From NCBI RefSeq assembly GCF_963678635.1, contig NC_087067.1:16815018-16879017 (forward strand): a stretch of 64,000 nucleotides of DNA, given 5' to 3'. Each line of letters opens with the position of its first letter. Position 1 is the stretch's first letter. Position numbers and translations under genes: made by a program. The stretch comes from Symsagittifera roscoffensis (Eukaryota > Xenacoelomorpha > Acoela > Convolutidae). The notes under the pieces were generated by a model. It made no database searches. It saw only the letters and a program-made list of their open reading frames with translations, and was not told where the DNA came from. This document shows, one piece after another, positions 20,392-30,477 of this stretch.

Positions 20392-20987
20392 GATGGCTGG
20401 AGGCTAACGCGGACACAAGTGAACAGGAGACGGCCGTGCCGACTCCTGAGCAGCTGAGCAACGTGAAGATGAGTCGTGAATTGAATCTTTTCAGAACCAC
20501 CTGCAAGGTTCTGAGAATACCTAAAGCGATTGAAAGAATATGGTCAAGGCAAAGATTGATGCCTTCGTTCCGTGCAGTGATGACATCATGGATGTATGAA
20601 CGCGCGAAGCGTCACATGTCGAGGAACACGGAAGCCTATCAATCTTTCCAGCTAGATATAGGACCAGGAGCCTATAAGAGAGCATTCCTGACGCACAGAA
20701 ACGCGGTCACCACGGCGGTGAAGCGGGTAGCTGGAGCGCCTTGTGTAACTGAAGATGAGAAGAAAGAGGTCTTAAGAGCTGACCTAGAACGAAACGTGAG
20801 CCTATGTCTTCACATCAGCTTTTGCAGGAACCGGGAGCAAAAGGTTAATGTTGACTTGCTACCTTGTTGCAAACCGAGGCTGTTGGAACAGGAGAGTTGG
20901 GGCACAGCCCGCAACTCCATGGACATGCTGGAGAAAGTATTGGAAGACAGCGAAGCTGAAGATCAAGATGGAGAAGTGATGGAATGA
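20223..20987 (+). CDS. Second ORF block, part 4: C-terminal end
   Basis: About 250 codons in a third frame, overlapping part 3 by about 170 bases. The junction lies around 20,245-20,262, near CCCATGGGGAG. The protein is basic in the middle (ERIWSRQRLMPSFRAVMTSW, then YERAKRHMSRN) and ends in an acidic tail at TGA 20985-20987. No known domain. With parts 1-3 it makes one reading frame of about 2,946 codons with three frameshifts and no in-frame stop. Confidence 0.65.
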   Translation, partial: DPKEHSENPWGVSLPLLGADVVVPQTRESDASMGSTGLPDQNQQVSIVVVSAMLAVRWLEANADTSEQETAVPTPEQLSNVKMSRELNLFRTTCKVLRIPKAIERIWSRQRLMPSFRAVMTSWMYERAKRHMSRNTEAYQSFQLDIGPGAYKRAFLTHRNAVTTAVKRVAGAPCVTEDEKKEVLRADLERNVSLCLHISFCRNREQKVNVDLLPCCKPRLLEQESWGTARNSMDMLEKVLEDSEAEDQDGEVME

Positions 20988-20996
20988 AGATCACCA

Positions 20997-21023
20997 AAGA
21001 AGAGAAGAGAAGGAGAAAAAACT
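20997..21023 (+). promoter_or_regulatory. Candidate polypurine tract
   Basis: A run of A and G of about 25 bases lies just after the last stop codon (AAGAAGAGAAGAGAAGGAG followed by A's) and is followed by CTTGATTG. This is the position and composition expected for the plus-strand primer of an LTR retroelement. A 3' LTR would then start near 21,024-21,026. No matching 5' LTR start was found. Confidence 0.55.
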
Positions 21024-22559
21024 TGATTGTCTTTGTGTGCTAAAACTTAAACCAATCAACCAAGTTTTGATTATTGAACTTGTGAAACTTTTTGTTTTGA
21101 TTTAGTTTGGTCAAACCAAACTTTGAAAATTGTTGCAATTGTTGAATTGTTGAAAAAGAAATTTTAGTTATGACTATTTATGTATGTATATATAGAACAT
21201 AGGTGAGTATATTTACCTATTTAAACACGATTGAAGTTTTTAACCTGTGTAAGACACAATTTCACTGTGTGGCGACATGGTAAGTTTGAGTAAACTCGCT
21301 CGAGAAGGGTGGGTAACTCAATAACTTTCCTAGCCACAGAGTCCCTTAGTTTTAATGTTGAAAGGACCGCATAAATAACTGATTATACTTGGTGAGTGAC
21401 GTTAAGTTAATTTTAACGGGTGCGTGGCCGTGCCACGTCCCACTTTTTAATCACAAAGAGCGAAAAGACAAGTAGTTATGGCAAGACGACGTAAGTAGTC
21501 AGAAAAGAAATTTTATCTAGGACACTCCTCATGGTGCAAATTTTGTGAAAATGTTGAAAGGCAGTGAGATGTAGTACGATGCCATTTGTGAACACGTAGT
21601 GAGTTGAGGTGGAGTAGATAAATTTCATTTTCTTATGCTTTATTATGCGATTTGTAAGATTGATTACAGAAAACTGGAACACTACTTGACGATAACCCGG
21701 TGTTATGCGATCAATAGGGACATTGATGGGGACTGAATGGGGAGTATGTGCCATTCTGCCAGATTGGCACAGCGCAACCTTCCGGGGACATGAAAAAGAA
21801 CGAATAAAGGCCTTATTAACGAAGAACTATTGCAAAGGAGGGTCAGAATATTCTGAAATTTTCGATTTTCAAGTTGATATTTCTGAGAAATACAAAATGA
21901 CGGCCATTTTGAGCCAAAAAGTGACGAAAAACAGAACAACGACAAATATTGTGAAAAACAGTCGTACAAGAGACGGAAAATACGAAGCCTTTTATCGTGG
22001 CAACAACGCACGATAAGACACTTGTCAGCGGATATTAGTGGAGAAGGAAGCTTCAGTGGGGAAGGAATATTCCACGGAACCCTCCCGGGACGCAAATTAG
22101 AAGAGATAAGAGCGTTATCGCAGGAATATCACGGGAGCGGAGGCTTGGTCCCCCAGAGACTGTTTTATGTGAAGGGACTGTATAAAACTGACTGTATAGC
22201 TACTTGGATGTCGTGAAAGTTTAAATTAACACCGGTATAACTTGATATTTTAGAATATGAGTAGCTAGAGAGAGGAAAGGGTCAATCCATCTCCAATGGA
22301 TTTAATATAGAACTGTCACACAAAAACATGTTAAAATAGGTTGTTCGAGCCGTGTTTTTAATGGCAATCACGTAGTCTGAGGATCCGAGACTCAGCTATG
22401 TGGTTGTGTTCGCATGTAAACGAAAGCTGATTAAAAGTCGTTTGACTGATGGCCTAAAAACAGTAACTTTTTCCTTAGCCCTAAACAGACCCCAAAATCA
22501 ACTGGCAAGATCGAGACGGTGAAAAACGAGTAGGATTAAGGTAACTGACGCCTGCCAGT
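21024..22559. other. Possible 3' LTR and 3' flank of the giant element; no firm gene
   Basis: AT-rich to about 21,480. A weakly alignable stretch (about 21,335-21,420) resembles the leader at 1,420-1,512 and 2,283-2,374: CTAGC, then GAGTC.CT.AG, then TGA, then CGTTAAGT.AATTT.AAC. This could be a diverged LTR or leader copy, or chance. From 21,705 to 22,216 there are two short open frames (ATG at 21705, 103 codons; and 22022-22216). They have no recognised content, and the opposite strand is open there too. 22,220-22,560 shows nothing clear. Confidence 0.35.
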
Positions 22560-22662
22560 CGTTAATAGGTACTTTTTCTACGCTCCGTCGCTGTGTAGTA
22601 TTTGGGCGAATATTACAGCTCTGAGTTCCTCAGTGCAAAGGCTTAGGTTCTTACAAAGATTG

Positions 22663-22899
22663 CTAAAAATTTTCTGTGCTGGGACCGGCCGCTTCCTGAA
22701 TTTCAAAAGCTAGCGGTTGAAAAAGATATCCATCATTTACAAGATCTTTATACTTGTTAATTTTTCGCTCTTCCGCTTCAGCGGCAGCCGTACCAGGGTT
22801 ACAAACAGACCCGGCATTATTCCTACAAGGAGCTAAGGAGTCTATTACCGTTAAATCCCACAAGAGCTGCCTACCAACAGCCCATGGAACGAGCGTCAA
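22663..22899 (-). pseudogene. LINE restriction-like endonuclease, C-terminal part
   Basis: 78 codons. TLVPWAVGRQLLWDLTV, preceded out of frame by RPDG, gives the PD...D layout of the endonuclease. EAEERKINKYKDL and LFQPLAFEIQEAAGPSTENF follow. It resembles the intact copy of the same domain at 30,478-31,125, which is on the other strand and clearly diverged. Confidence 0.75.
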
Positions 22900-23161
22900 A
22901 CCGTCTGGTCGCTTCTGATTGGTCCTTTAGAGGTGTCAAGGTTCGAAAACAGACGGAATGTGAGCAGAAGATCTCGCTCAAGGCATCTTTTGCTCCTATT
23001 GCTGAGGCTAAGAGAGCGGTTAAAGCAAGTAGACGAGCGGAAGAAACGCCCAAGCCACCTTTGGCTGCCGGGAGAACTGCTTGTAAAACTTGGTTATCAT
23101 CCATTTTCACGTTAGTGACCTTGCATAACGAATTTCTTTGTAAATTATCGTAGCGTTCCAA
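22871..23161 (-). pseudogene. LINE RT thumb region
   Basis: 96 codons. QAVLPAAKGGLGVSSARLLA is the segment that normally follows the RT core in this family (the LP...GGLG block). After ALSEIF the reading jumps to sequence that belongs near the end of the endonuclease region, which shows an internal deletion. Confidence 0.7.
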
Positions 23162-23258
23162 AAAATCATTTTACAAAAAACAAGGGCTCGTACGCAAAAA
23201 ATATAGGAGTTTTGGCTTGCTAAAGAAATTTTTCAGGAGGTAAAACCATAATGGGCGT

Positions 23259-23585
23259 CTAGTTTGTCAATGAAATCCGAGATTTTTCTAGCTCCTTAAT
23301 TTTTTCGTCGAGCAATTCTTTTCGGCAAAGTTCGCCGATTGGAGATCCTAAAATGAGTAGTTCCTCTTTTGTTTTTATTTTAATTTTGGGGCATATTTTT
23401 CGAAATTGTGTTAAAATTGATTTATACTGTGTACTAGTAGTCGGTCCCAAAAAACAAAGTTCGCACTTCTCAGTGTTCAAGCTCAGGCCGTAAATTTGTT
23501 CCGATTTCAGAGTGTTTTTAAGGTCCCGGAGTACTACCTTATAGTCGTCGGCTAAATTCCCATCATCTAAATACCAGATGTTCAT
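23259..23585 (-). pseudogene. LINE reverse transcriptase, catalytic YLDD part
   Basis: 108 codons with WYLDDGNLADDY, the polymerase catalytic box, followed by LKNTLKSEQIYGLSLNTEKC. The aspartates are intact, although the surrounding frames are broken. Confidence 0.82.
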
Positions 23586-23769
23586 TTTCGACTCCGACTA
23601 GTGTATGAAATGTTTCCGCAAAAAGAAGTGGGGCTTCAGGATCACCTTGCTGAGTTCCGTCTTCTGACATTATGACAGAGCTTCCGTAAAAAAGGTAACT
23701 AGGTTTACCATACGCGCAATGGGTGTAATTATACAATTCGGGGCGATTTGAACAAACATGATTCAGCAT
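23563..23769 (-). pseudogene. LINE reverse transcriptase, middle part
   Basis: A 68-codon fragment. SEDGTQQGDPEAPLLF is RT block 4 (QGDP followed by a hydrophobic run). The preceding aspartate block (upstream, 23,770-23,830) can be read only in a shifted frame. It overlaps the next fragment by about 20 bases in a different frame. Confidence 0.8.
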
Positions 23770-23965
23770 TGTTTCTCTGTTTAGAGAGTTAAAGGCATTC
23801 TTAAAATCTAGCTTTAGAAAAACAGTGCATTTTGGCTTGTCGTCGCGTTCAATTAGGTTTCGAAACGAGTGCGCAGCTATTTCTGCTCCTCGTTTGGTAC
23901 CGCATTCTACCTGTACGTTTCCGAAAAAATTTTGTTGCTCGGAGAGGGCCTTGCTTCCAGCACAT

Positions 23966-24376
23966 TCAGACGCTATACGTCCGTCTCAGCATGTTGACTA
24001 TGGCAATCGGTCTCAACCCTCCGTCTATATTTATGAGCGCGATAAGCTTTGCGCCAAAAAAGAAAGTTCTTAGTGGTTCGGGTATGTTGCCATCTCCAAT
24101 GAGGTTTATCAGCTTAGTAAGCGATATTAGAAAATTAAGTCCTGCACTGCCATTCGACTTACTAACAAGGTCTTTAAAAACTTGAGGAACTGTTTTATCA
24201 GGACCTGCTGCTGATCCGTTCCGAAAGAACATTATCGCTTTGTATAGGTCAAAATTGGTTATGAAAAAATTATTTAACTTTTCTGGATTTGGAGCTGCAA
24301 ATTTGGCTAGCTGAGGGTGCTTAGACAACAATTTTTGAAAGTTATCAGTTGAAAAAGGAGCAATTTTGTCATCCAA
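23966..24376 (-). pseudogene. LINE reverse transcriptase, N-terminal part
   Basis: 136 codons. Landmarks are FFRNGSAAGPDKTVPQVFKD, then IPEPLRTFFFGAKLIAL, then DGGLRPIAIVNMLRR. These are the conserved early RT blocks (GPD...P and the DGG.RPI motif). They place this protein in the RLE-bearing PHD LINE family. It loses frame at about 23,966, and the palm continues in other frames. Confidence 0.82.
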
Positions 24377-24455
24377 AGCAGCAAGCCTTATTCCTCCCTT
24401 TACATTTCCTTCATCGAGCTTACTATATATTAATTTATTCTCAGCTCGAGGTCAC

Positions 24456-24995
24456 TCAGAGGCGGGCTTGAAACTTGAAACTTGGGGATGGGGTTTTGGA
24501 AGTGACACGGGTTTTGGAAGAGCTCATGCTTGTGGTCTGTTTGCGTCCATTTCTTTTTGGTTGCTCCAAAAAAAACAAGAACGACGTTAAAAAATTTAGC
24601 CATTTTGTAACATCTTCTACATTGTAGACGATATCATTTATTTTGTCCGACAGACTTTCCGCCAAGGGAACACGCGAGTCTTTTGGTACTCTCTTGAGTA
24701 CTCGGACATTTGAGATGGCTGTATTAACATAATTGTCTAGCACTAAATCATTACCTATTGTTGCTTTATTAACAGATTTTACATCAACGCATAAAGGACA
24801 CTGAAACCATTGGGTTTTCTTAGAGTGACTAAGAAAAATATTTACACAACTGATATGATACCAACTAGAACAACAATCACTTCTAATCCAATTTATCAGT
24901 CCTGAAGTTTTTAAGCAATCTTTGCTTGTACACTCTCTGTTGTTTTTCCTCATCTTGACGCAGCATAAAAGTAAAAAAAGGATTTTGACAGGCAT
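24456..24995 (-). pseudogene. LINE N-terminal protein with PHD finger
   Basis: 179 codons from an ATG at 24,995. The PHD-type pattern is visible: ECTSKDC, then a W, then DCCSSWYHISC, then TQWFQCPLC (Cys4-His-Cys3 layout). A helical stretch follows (RVLKRVPKDSRVPLAESL, then WLNFLTSF) that typically follows the finger in this LINE family. The role of the finger, possibly targeting to chromatin, is inference. The frame ends at 24456; the RT begins in another frame at about 24,376. Confidence 0.7.
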
Positions 24996-25299
24996 TTAGG
25001 GTACTGAATTAACCCATGTTAAGTGGTTAGTGGGAATTTTACAAATCACCAATTGAAAAAAACAAAAGACAATTAATTTAATTTAAATTTTAAAATCGAT
25101 TTATAAAAATCAAAAACAAGGATTAATCTCACCCAAGCTCAGTAGGTCCAGCGGCGCACCACCAGACTCCTCAAGCCAGTTCCAGTTTCCGACTCCCCAC
25201 AGAAAGCCACTTGACAGACCTGTCTCTAAAATCCCTCAAAGGGCGCTCCAAACAGGCACAAACAACAAACATAACAAATCTTTTTAATAAGTTTATCAC
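24996..25299. other. AT-rich spacer, nothing recognised
   Basis: No ORF and no repeat match that I could see. A short GC-richer patch (25,130-25,250) has no identifiable content. Confidence 0.4.
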
Positions 25300-25705
25300 A
25301 ACCTACGAAAAATGGAATAAATGATTCGAATAAGAAAACACACTTTGAATGCCAGTTGAAAGCTTATTCAAATGTACAAGTGTAGGTCCAATTGTGACAA
25401 TAATGATGATAATTATTGTCAAATACTACTCAATTTAGTATTACAAATTAACGCTTTTAATGATAAAATCACTATTTTACAAAACTTCCTTGAAAGAAAT
25501 TTGAAATGTCTCTATGAAAATTTCTCATAGGTTGCCACTGTTGGATTTCCTCTAAATGAAAATAAAGAATGATCCTTAGAAGTTGTTTTTGCTTTTCTGT
25601 ACGTGAAAAATTCTTAAAAATTACTTGGTCATCATGTAACCCTTAGCAAATCGTTACTGTTTTCTTTTGAAAAAAAAAAACAATTTTCGATGTTTTGCCC
25701 ATCAA
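25300..25705 (+). repeat. Repeat module D, fragment
   Basis: Matches 29,470-29,880 and 38,510-38,930. Shared landmarks are the AATGATGATAATTA string, the run around AAAATCACTATTTTAC, the TGCCACTGTTGGA string, and CAATTTTCGATGTTTTGCCCAT near the end. Only the right part of the module is present. Non-coding. Confidence 0.7.
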
Positions 25706-25711
25706 GTTCTG

Positions 25712-26980
25712 GCAGGAACATACTTGATTTTACCGATTCAAATATGTTTGGATGACAGCTCACGAATACAAAAAGGATGTGTAAGGGCAGGGTTGTCATT
25801 GGCAGCCCTCTGTTATAAGCGTTAAAACTAATTTTTATTCATTTAATTTTTTTGTTTCCATTTCATTAATTTTCCCGTCAAAAATCTATTTTTCCTAATT
25901 GAGTGATTCATTTTTTCTCAAGCTGAATGATTTAGAATTGAGAAAAAACGTAACTCAGTTGGTTTGTTGATTGTTTTTATGTTCGTTAAAAAATTTAGCA
26001 TTGGTTTGTTTACAAAATTTTTTCAAAAAGTGTTCGCAGCTGTTTGTTATTTTTAAACAAATTTTTCCCCTTATTGTTTTCATTTATCTAACTAAACTGC
26101 TGTAGTTATTTGTTGACTTTCTGATGAAATTTTTGTGCAAAGAGAAACTGGTTACTTCTATTTTAATTACTTTTATTGCTTTGCACTTATTTCTTTTGTA
26201 ATTTCAGTTTTGTGTTTATTCGAGTTTTTCACGAAAGCTCTGCAGCGATTTATTCCCTTTTTCATTTTTTTTAAACAACCTTTGCAATTATTAATTTTTT
26301 TTTTATTTCTTTTGGAAGAAAAACTTAGAACTCTATTTTCTAATATGAAAGCTTTGCACCTAGTCATCTTTTTTCAAAAAAAACTCAAGGATTTGTTAAT
26401 TTCTGTTATGCAACGAACAGTCATTCAATGAATTATTCAATATCATGTAACTTTAATTAGTTTTTTTTTTTAATTTTCAGAAATTCTTTTGCTGTTTTTA
26501 GAGAAAGCTGTGGAGGGATTTTGTCTTTTCATGGTTTTCACAATATATGGTTTGCAGCCAAATGTTCCTATTTCCATTTCATTGTATAATCGAAATCAGC
26601 CACTGATTGTGGTTTTCTAATTTCGACTTTCAACCGAGTGTTGGTTGGTAAATATTGATTGGTAAGAAAAACAAAATACTTTTTTACTCTATCTTTAAAA
26701 AAATTGTTTGTCTTATTTCGTAAGAAAGAACATTCGGAAAAAGTTGAATTTATGTTCGGATTCTCGTTGATTCTTTTTTGATCAAATGTGCTAAGCTGAA
26801 TCAGCTTTCAGCTTTTTTTCTAGGTTATTCCTTTAACCTACAGAAACGATGCCCGGTAGCTTTTCATTTCGGCAAAAAATTGGTTTCGAGTTTTCCGAAA
26901 ACACAAATTTACCAATTTTTGATTATTTATCTGACTCTTATGTTACTCTTTTCTTAAGTACCACGAGTGTCTCATTCTTT
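25712..26980 (+). repeat. Repeat module A, copy 1
   Basis: A non-coding module of about 1.2 kb, shared with 32,690-33,930 and 34,460-35,700. Landmarks in order are TTCAAATATGTTTGG, GGCAGCCCTCTGTTA.GAGCGTTAAAA, GTGTTCGCAGCTGTTTGT, GAAACTGG.TACTTCT, and ATATGGTTTGCAGCCAA. Copies differ by many substitutions and indels. Short frames here are translations of T-rich sequence, not genes. Confidence 0.75.
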
Positions 26981-27438
26981 ATCTTAGGCTTTCAAGCACG
27001 TTTTGCTTAAACAGAAGACTTGGTGGAATTTTGCATTTATAAATGTAACTTTTTGAGAAGGATTGTGTTTCATGGAGCTTCGTTTGATTATCTGTTAGTT
27101 AAAAATCTGTAAAGATGAATTTTACTCATTTTGATCAATTTTTTGAGCTCCGCACATTTACTTTTGCCTTCAGCTTCTTGAGCATAAATTTTTGTTTGAT
27201 CAGTGAAAACGATTTGAGATTTCAAATCACAATTGATTTATGATCATGAAGCTCAAGGCAAAAATTTATGCAGAGATCAAAACATTGATAACAATTTGTA
27301 ACTTTTGCCTTTTCTAGAACTTTCAATTTATAAAAAAAAATTAATCAAAGTTCCATGAAACACAACCTTTCTCAAAAAGTTACATTCATATATACCAATT
27401 TCCACGGAATCAGTTGTTTAAGCAATACAGGCTTAAAT
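26981..27438. repeat. Foldback element B, copy 1
   Basis: A long inverted repeat of about 455 bases. The left arm begins near TTTCAAGCACGTTTTGCTTAAAC. The right arm ends with its complement (GTTTAAGCAATACAGGCTTAAA). In the centre, AGCTTCTTGAGCATAAA faces TTTATGATCATGAAGCT across a short loop containing GATTTGAGATTTCAAATC. The arms pair over about 200 bases with mismatches. This looks like a non-autonomous foldback or MITE-type unit. Confidence 0.78.
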
Positions 27439-27469
27439 GAAAAAATTGTGACTAGACACTCATTTAACT

Positions 27470-27640
27470 TTCTAGAACTTGTTTGCTGTACGGTAACTGC
27501 TTCTACTAACTATGCCTTGTCTCCATAGACTCCATAACACCCGCAGATTAGGATCGAGGTTTCCAGACAGGGGAATCCTAACTGATCTTACGCGGAAGTA
27601 ACCAATGAGCAAGTTTAAGGCGAAAACTGAAGCCCAACAC
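27470..27640. repeat. Palindromic element C, degenerate copy
   Basis: Left half of the palindrome seen intact at 34,166-34,380. It has the CTCCATAACACCCGCAGA string followed by a GAGGTTTCCAGACAGG variant. The right arm is lost or rearranged. Confidence 0.55.
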
Positions 27641-27719
27641 CAAGAGCCAAGAGTAGTAGTAGTAGATCGTAGAATATGAAATGGAACAGAGACTTGAAGA
27701 AGTACAACCAAGCCTGAAA

Positions 27720-30320
27720 CTAGATGCTCAAAAAAGCCGGCGTTTAAATTTTAAAATTTGCTAAAAAAGTGAATTAAGACATCCTTGCAAAGCATCATTT
27801 ACAAATATGAGATCACCCAAAAAAAATGATTGATGAAAATCCGCAGGATAGCAGTTACCTTTAACCCTATTGTCACAGCATTGCTTTAAGAAAATGGACT
27901 GTAGCTAACTCATGTAGAGATAGCGTAGCAAGCTTAATTATGTCAACATAAGGAGTTCATAAACCTGACTGGAAAAGTCTCGCTCAACTAAATAATAGAT
28001 AGAAGCTGTTGAGAACGTCGTCGAACAGAAACATCATAATTTGAAAAAAAACTTGAAAATGTTTAGCTTTTTAATTGTCACAGAAAGCCTTCTGCTAGTT
28101 GAGCAACTGAATCTACATTCCAAAAATGAATGTTTTCTTATAACCAACGATGCTTCAGCCATGATAAACCTACACTTATTGCCCATCAATTTCCAGTTAA
28201 TGAAAGCTGACCTGGTCTTTCTTTGCTGCAAAAACGGTGTGCAAAAACACTCATTTTCAGTGAAAGAACTACCAACAAGACCTTCAAAATCAGGATTTTT
28301 CAACGTTCCATGCAATGCACCAGAAAATGCACCAGACAATGCACCTCATGAAGGATTAAACACAATTACGAAAGTTCACTTTTGATTTGATCGAACATGT
28401 GAAAGTCAGTCTTTTCCCCTATAGTTTTCAAAATTTTCTTAATTTTATTATGTGAGGGCTGCACGATGCATGTACTCTGTTTTCAATTTGCCTTTGACAA
28501 AATTATTTGACGAAAATACAAATAATCATTCTATGTTGAATGTTGAAAAACTAGCGAAGAGAAATTGATCAGATCCTATATCAGTTTATATAAAGATTAC
28601 CTCAAATCTTATTTTTTTAGTGATACAAAAGCTCGTTTTATTCTGTCAAAGGCATCTGAAAAAATCCAAAGCGCGTGCAAACTGACTATTCTTCTAACGA
28701 CTTTTTGAAATATAAAATCATCTACTGCGAAAACATCACAGACATCCTTACGATTTTATACTTGAGATTTTGCATTGTGAAAATAAATTCCGTGCACATG
28801 GAGGATTGAATACAATTGCGCAAACTGTATAAACATTATAAGGTTTAACTTTCGACTTGATCTAAAATTTTAATGGGAGTTTTCCCCCTGGACTTTTCTC
28901 AAAACTTTCTGAAAATTTTTAAGTGAGGGCTGCAAGATATGCAAAAGAGCTTAAGTATCCCCAAAAAATTAGATTTGGCGTAACTTTGCCTAAGCTAAAA
29001 TCGGATATGAACAGTTTATTCTTTGCTAAAATTTCAACATAGACTTTCTGAGTCTGTGTTTTGTCAGATGTTTTCAATAAAATTGCGTCTCTTAATTTTC
29101 CGCCCACTGTGTCCATGTTTTTTTATTTCTGTTTTTTTTTGCTTCCACATTATCGAATGAAGTTTTTGTTCTTTTCTTCTCAGAAGACCGCCAAGGTTCC
29201 TTTTCCCTTTGTTTCTTGCCATCATGACAAAATATTTGAACCAGTCTTGATAAGATAATAACGTTGCTCTGACAACCAAAAATGGTCTCATATGTACTGC
29301 CTACAAAAATTGACGGCCTCAGTATACAGTTTTCGTACTATATAGCCTCCAGTGGAAGAAACCCACCTGAATTTTGCCAAAAATACTTGACGAATTGCGA
29401 ACAACACAAGCGAATAGCGGCCATGTTTTCTAATCAGATAATATCTGAGTCTTTAAATCAATCGAGGAAATGCTTCAATGCAAAAAATGGAATAAATTAT
29501 TCGAAAACAAATCTTCGATTGCCAGTTGAAAGTATTTTCAAATTTACAATGTAAGTCAAATTGTGATAATAATGATGATAATTACTGTCCAGTACACCTA
29601 AATTTAGTATTATATATTTACGCGTTCAATAAAAAAATCACTATCTTACGAAATTTCTATCGTAGAAATTCAAAATACTTCTATGATTTTTTTACATAGG
29701 CTGCCACTGTTGGAAATTTTTTAAATAATCATAAAGAATAATCCATAAAAGTTGTTTTTTGCTTTTTTGTACGTAAGGTGTTCGTGAAAGTAATTTGGCC
29801 ATCATTTAAACCGTTCCAAATCGTTACCGATTTTTTGAAAAAAAAAAACAATTTTCGATGTTTTGCCCATTAAATTTCTCAAAAAAAAAATATAAATTTT
29901 TGATTTTTGTGTTCATGTTTATTTGATTGTTTTCATATTGAAATTTGTCATAGGATGATAATAAGGGGTGTTTTATTCTGCAGAAATTGCAATTTACTTT
30001 ACAGTCAAGAAATTATGTTACTGGTAATACATTGACTTTTAATATGAGATCAGATGATGATTCGAATTTTGTATGAACACAACGAGTTTTAACTGCCCAG
30101 CAAAAATGTTTTTTTGACAAAATTGACAAATCTATTGAAATTCCACTTGAAAAGGTAGCAGGATAGTGTAGGTGACTGATAACGAGTGCATTTATTATTA
30201 GTATTCTTTTATTGATAGAAGTTTTTTTTGATCGACTGAAGTGTTTTAATCAGCGCAGGCCAATTTTCTTAAGATCATTTCACTTCGTCTTGAAATGTCA
30301 AAAATTAGTCTAATCTTCTG
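27720..30320 (+). repeat. Repeat module D, copy 1 (longest)
   Basis: A non-coding module of about 2.6 kb. Partial copies lie at 37,480-39,130 and 39,400-40,720. Landmarks include GATGAAAATCCGCAGG, CATTTTCAGTGAAAGAA followed by ACGTTCCATGCAATGCACCAG, CCAAAGCGCGTGCAAAC, and TCTTGAAATGTCAAAAATTAGTCTA at the right end. It contains an internal near-repeat of the 'ATACA.AAGCTCGTTTTAT' section. The open frame at 28041-28385 is conserved only as DNA and is probably not coding. Confidence 0.7.
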
Positions 30321-30477
30321 CATTTGGACCCTTCTGCTAATTGCTCCGCCTCGCAAAAAAATTGGAAAATTAATGTTTCACGAAAAGCCTGAAAGTTCTA
30401 CGAACAACAATCCGCAAACATTTTGAGCAATTGTACCGATGAAAACTCACTTGCTCGTTATCACGGCTGTCGCGCGG

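Larger units (their letters stand above)
22560..24995 (-). mobile_element. Degraded LINE-type (non-LTR) retrotransposon with PHD finger, RT and restriction-like endonuclease
   Basis: Read on the minus strand from 24,995 down, the parts are in consistent order. They are a PHD-type zinc finger, the RT N-terminal region, the RT palm with YLDD, the thumb, and the tail of a restriction-like (PD-D/ExK-type) endonuclease (RPDGLTLVPWAVGRQLLWDLT). Each part is in a different frame, so many indels have accumulated. The zinc-cluster half of the endonuclease region appears to be deleted between the thumb (ALSEIF) and TPLKDQ. The family is common in invertebrate genomes. The 5' and 3' ends and the target-site duplication were not resolved. 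Confidence 0.85.

Noticed and set aside
12145-20987. Second block as an envelope gene
   Set aside because: No signal peptide, no membrane anchor, and no cysteine-rich ectodomain; SGNH motifs and a basic patch point elsewhere.
21703-22095. Minus-strand frame of 130 codons
   Set aside because: It faces plus-strand frames over the same bases, has no domain, and its composition does not favour either strand.
23825-24185. Plus-strand frames across the LINE RT
   Set aside because: They are the reverse strand of clear RT sequence.
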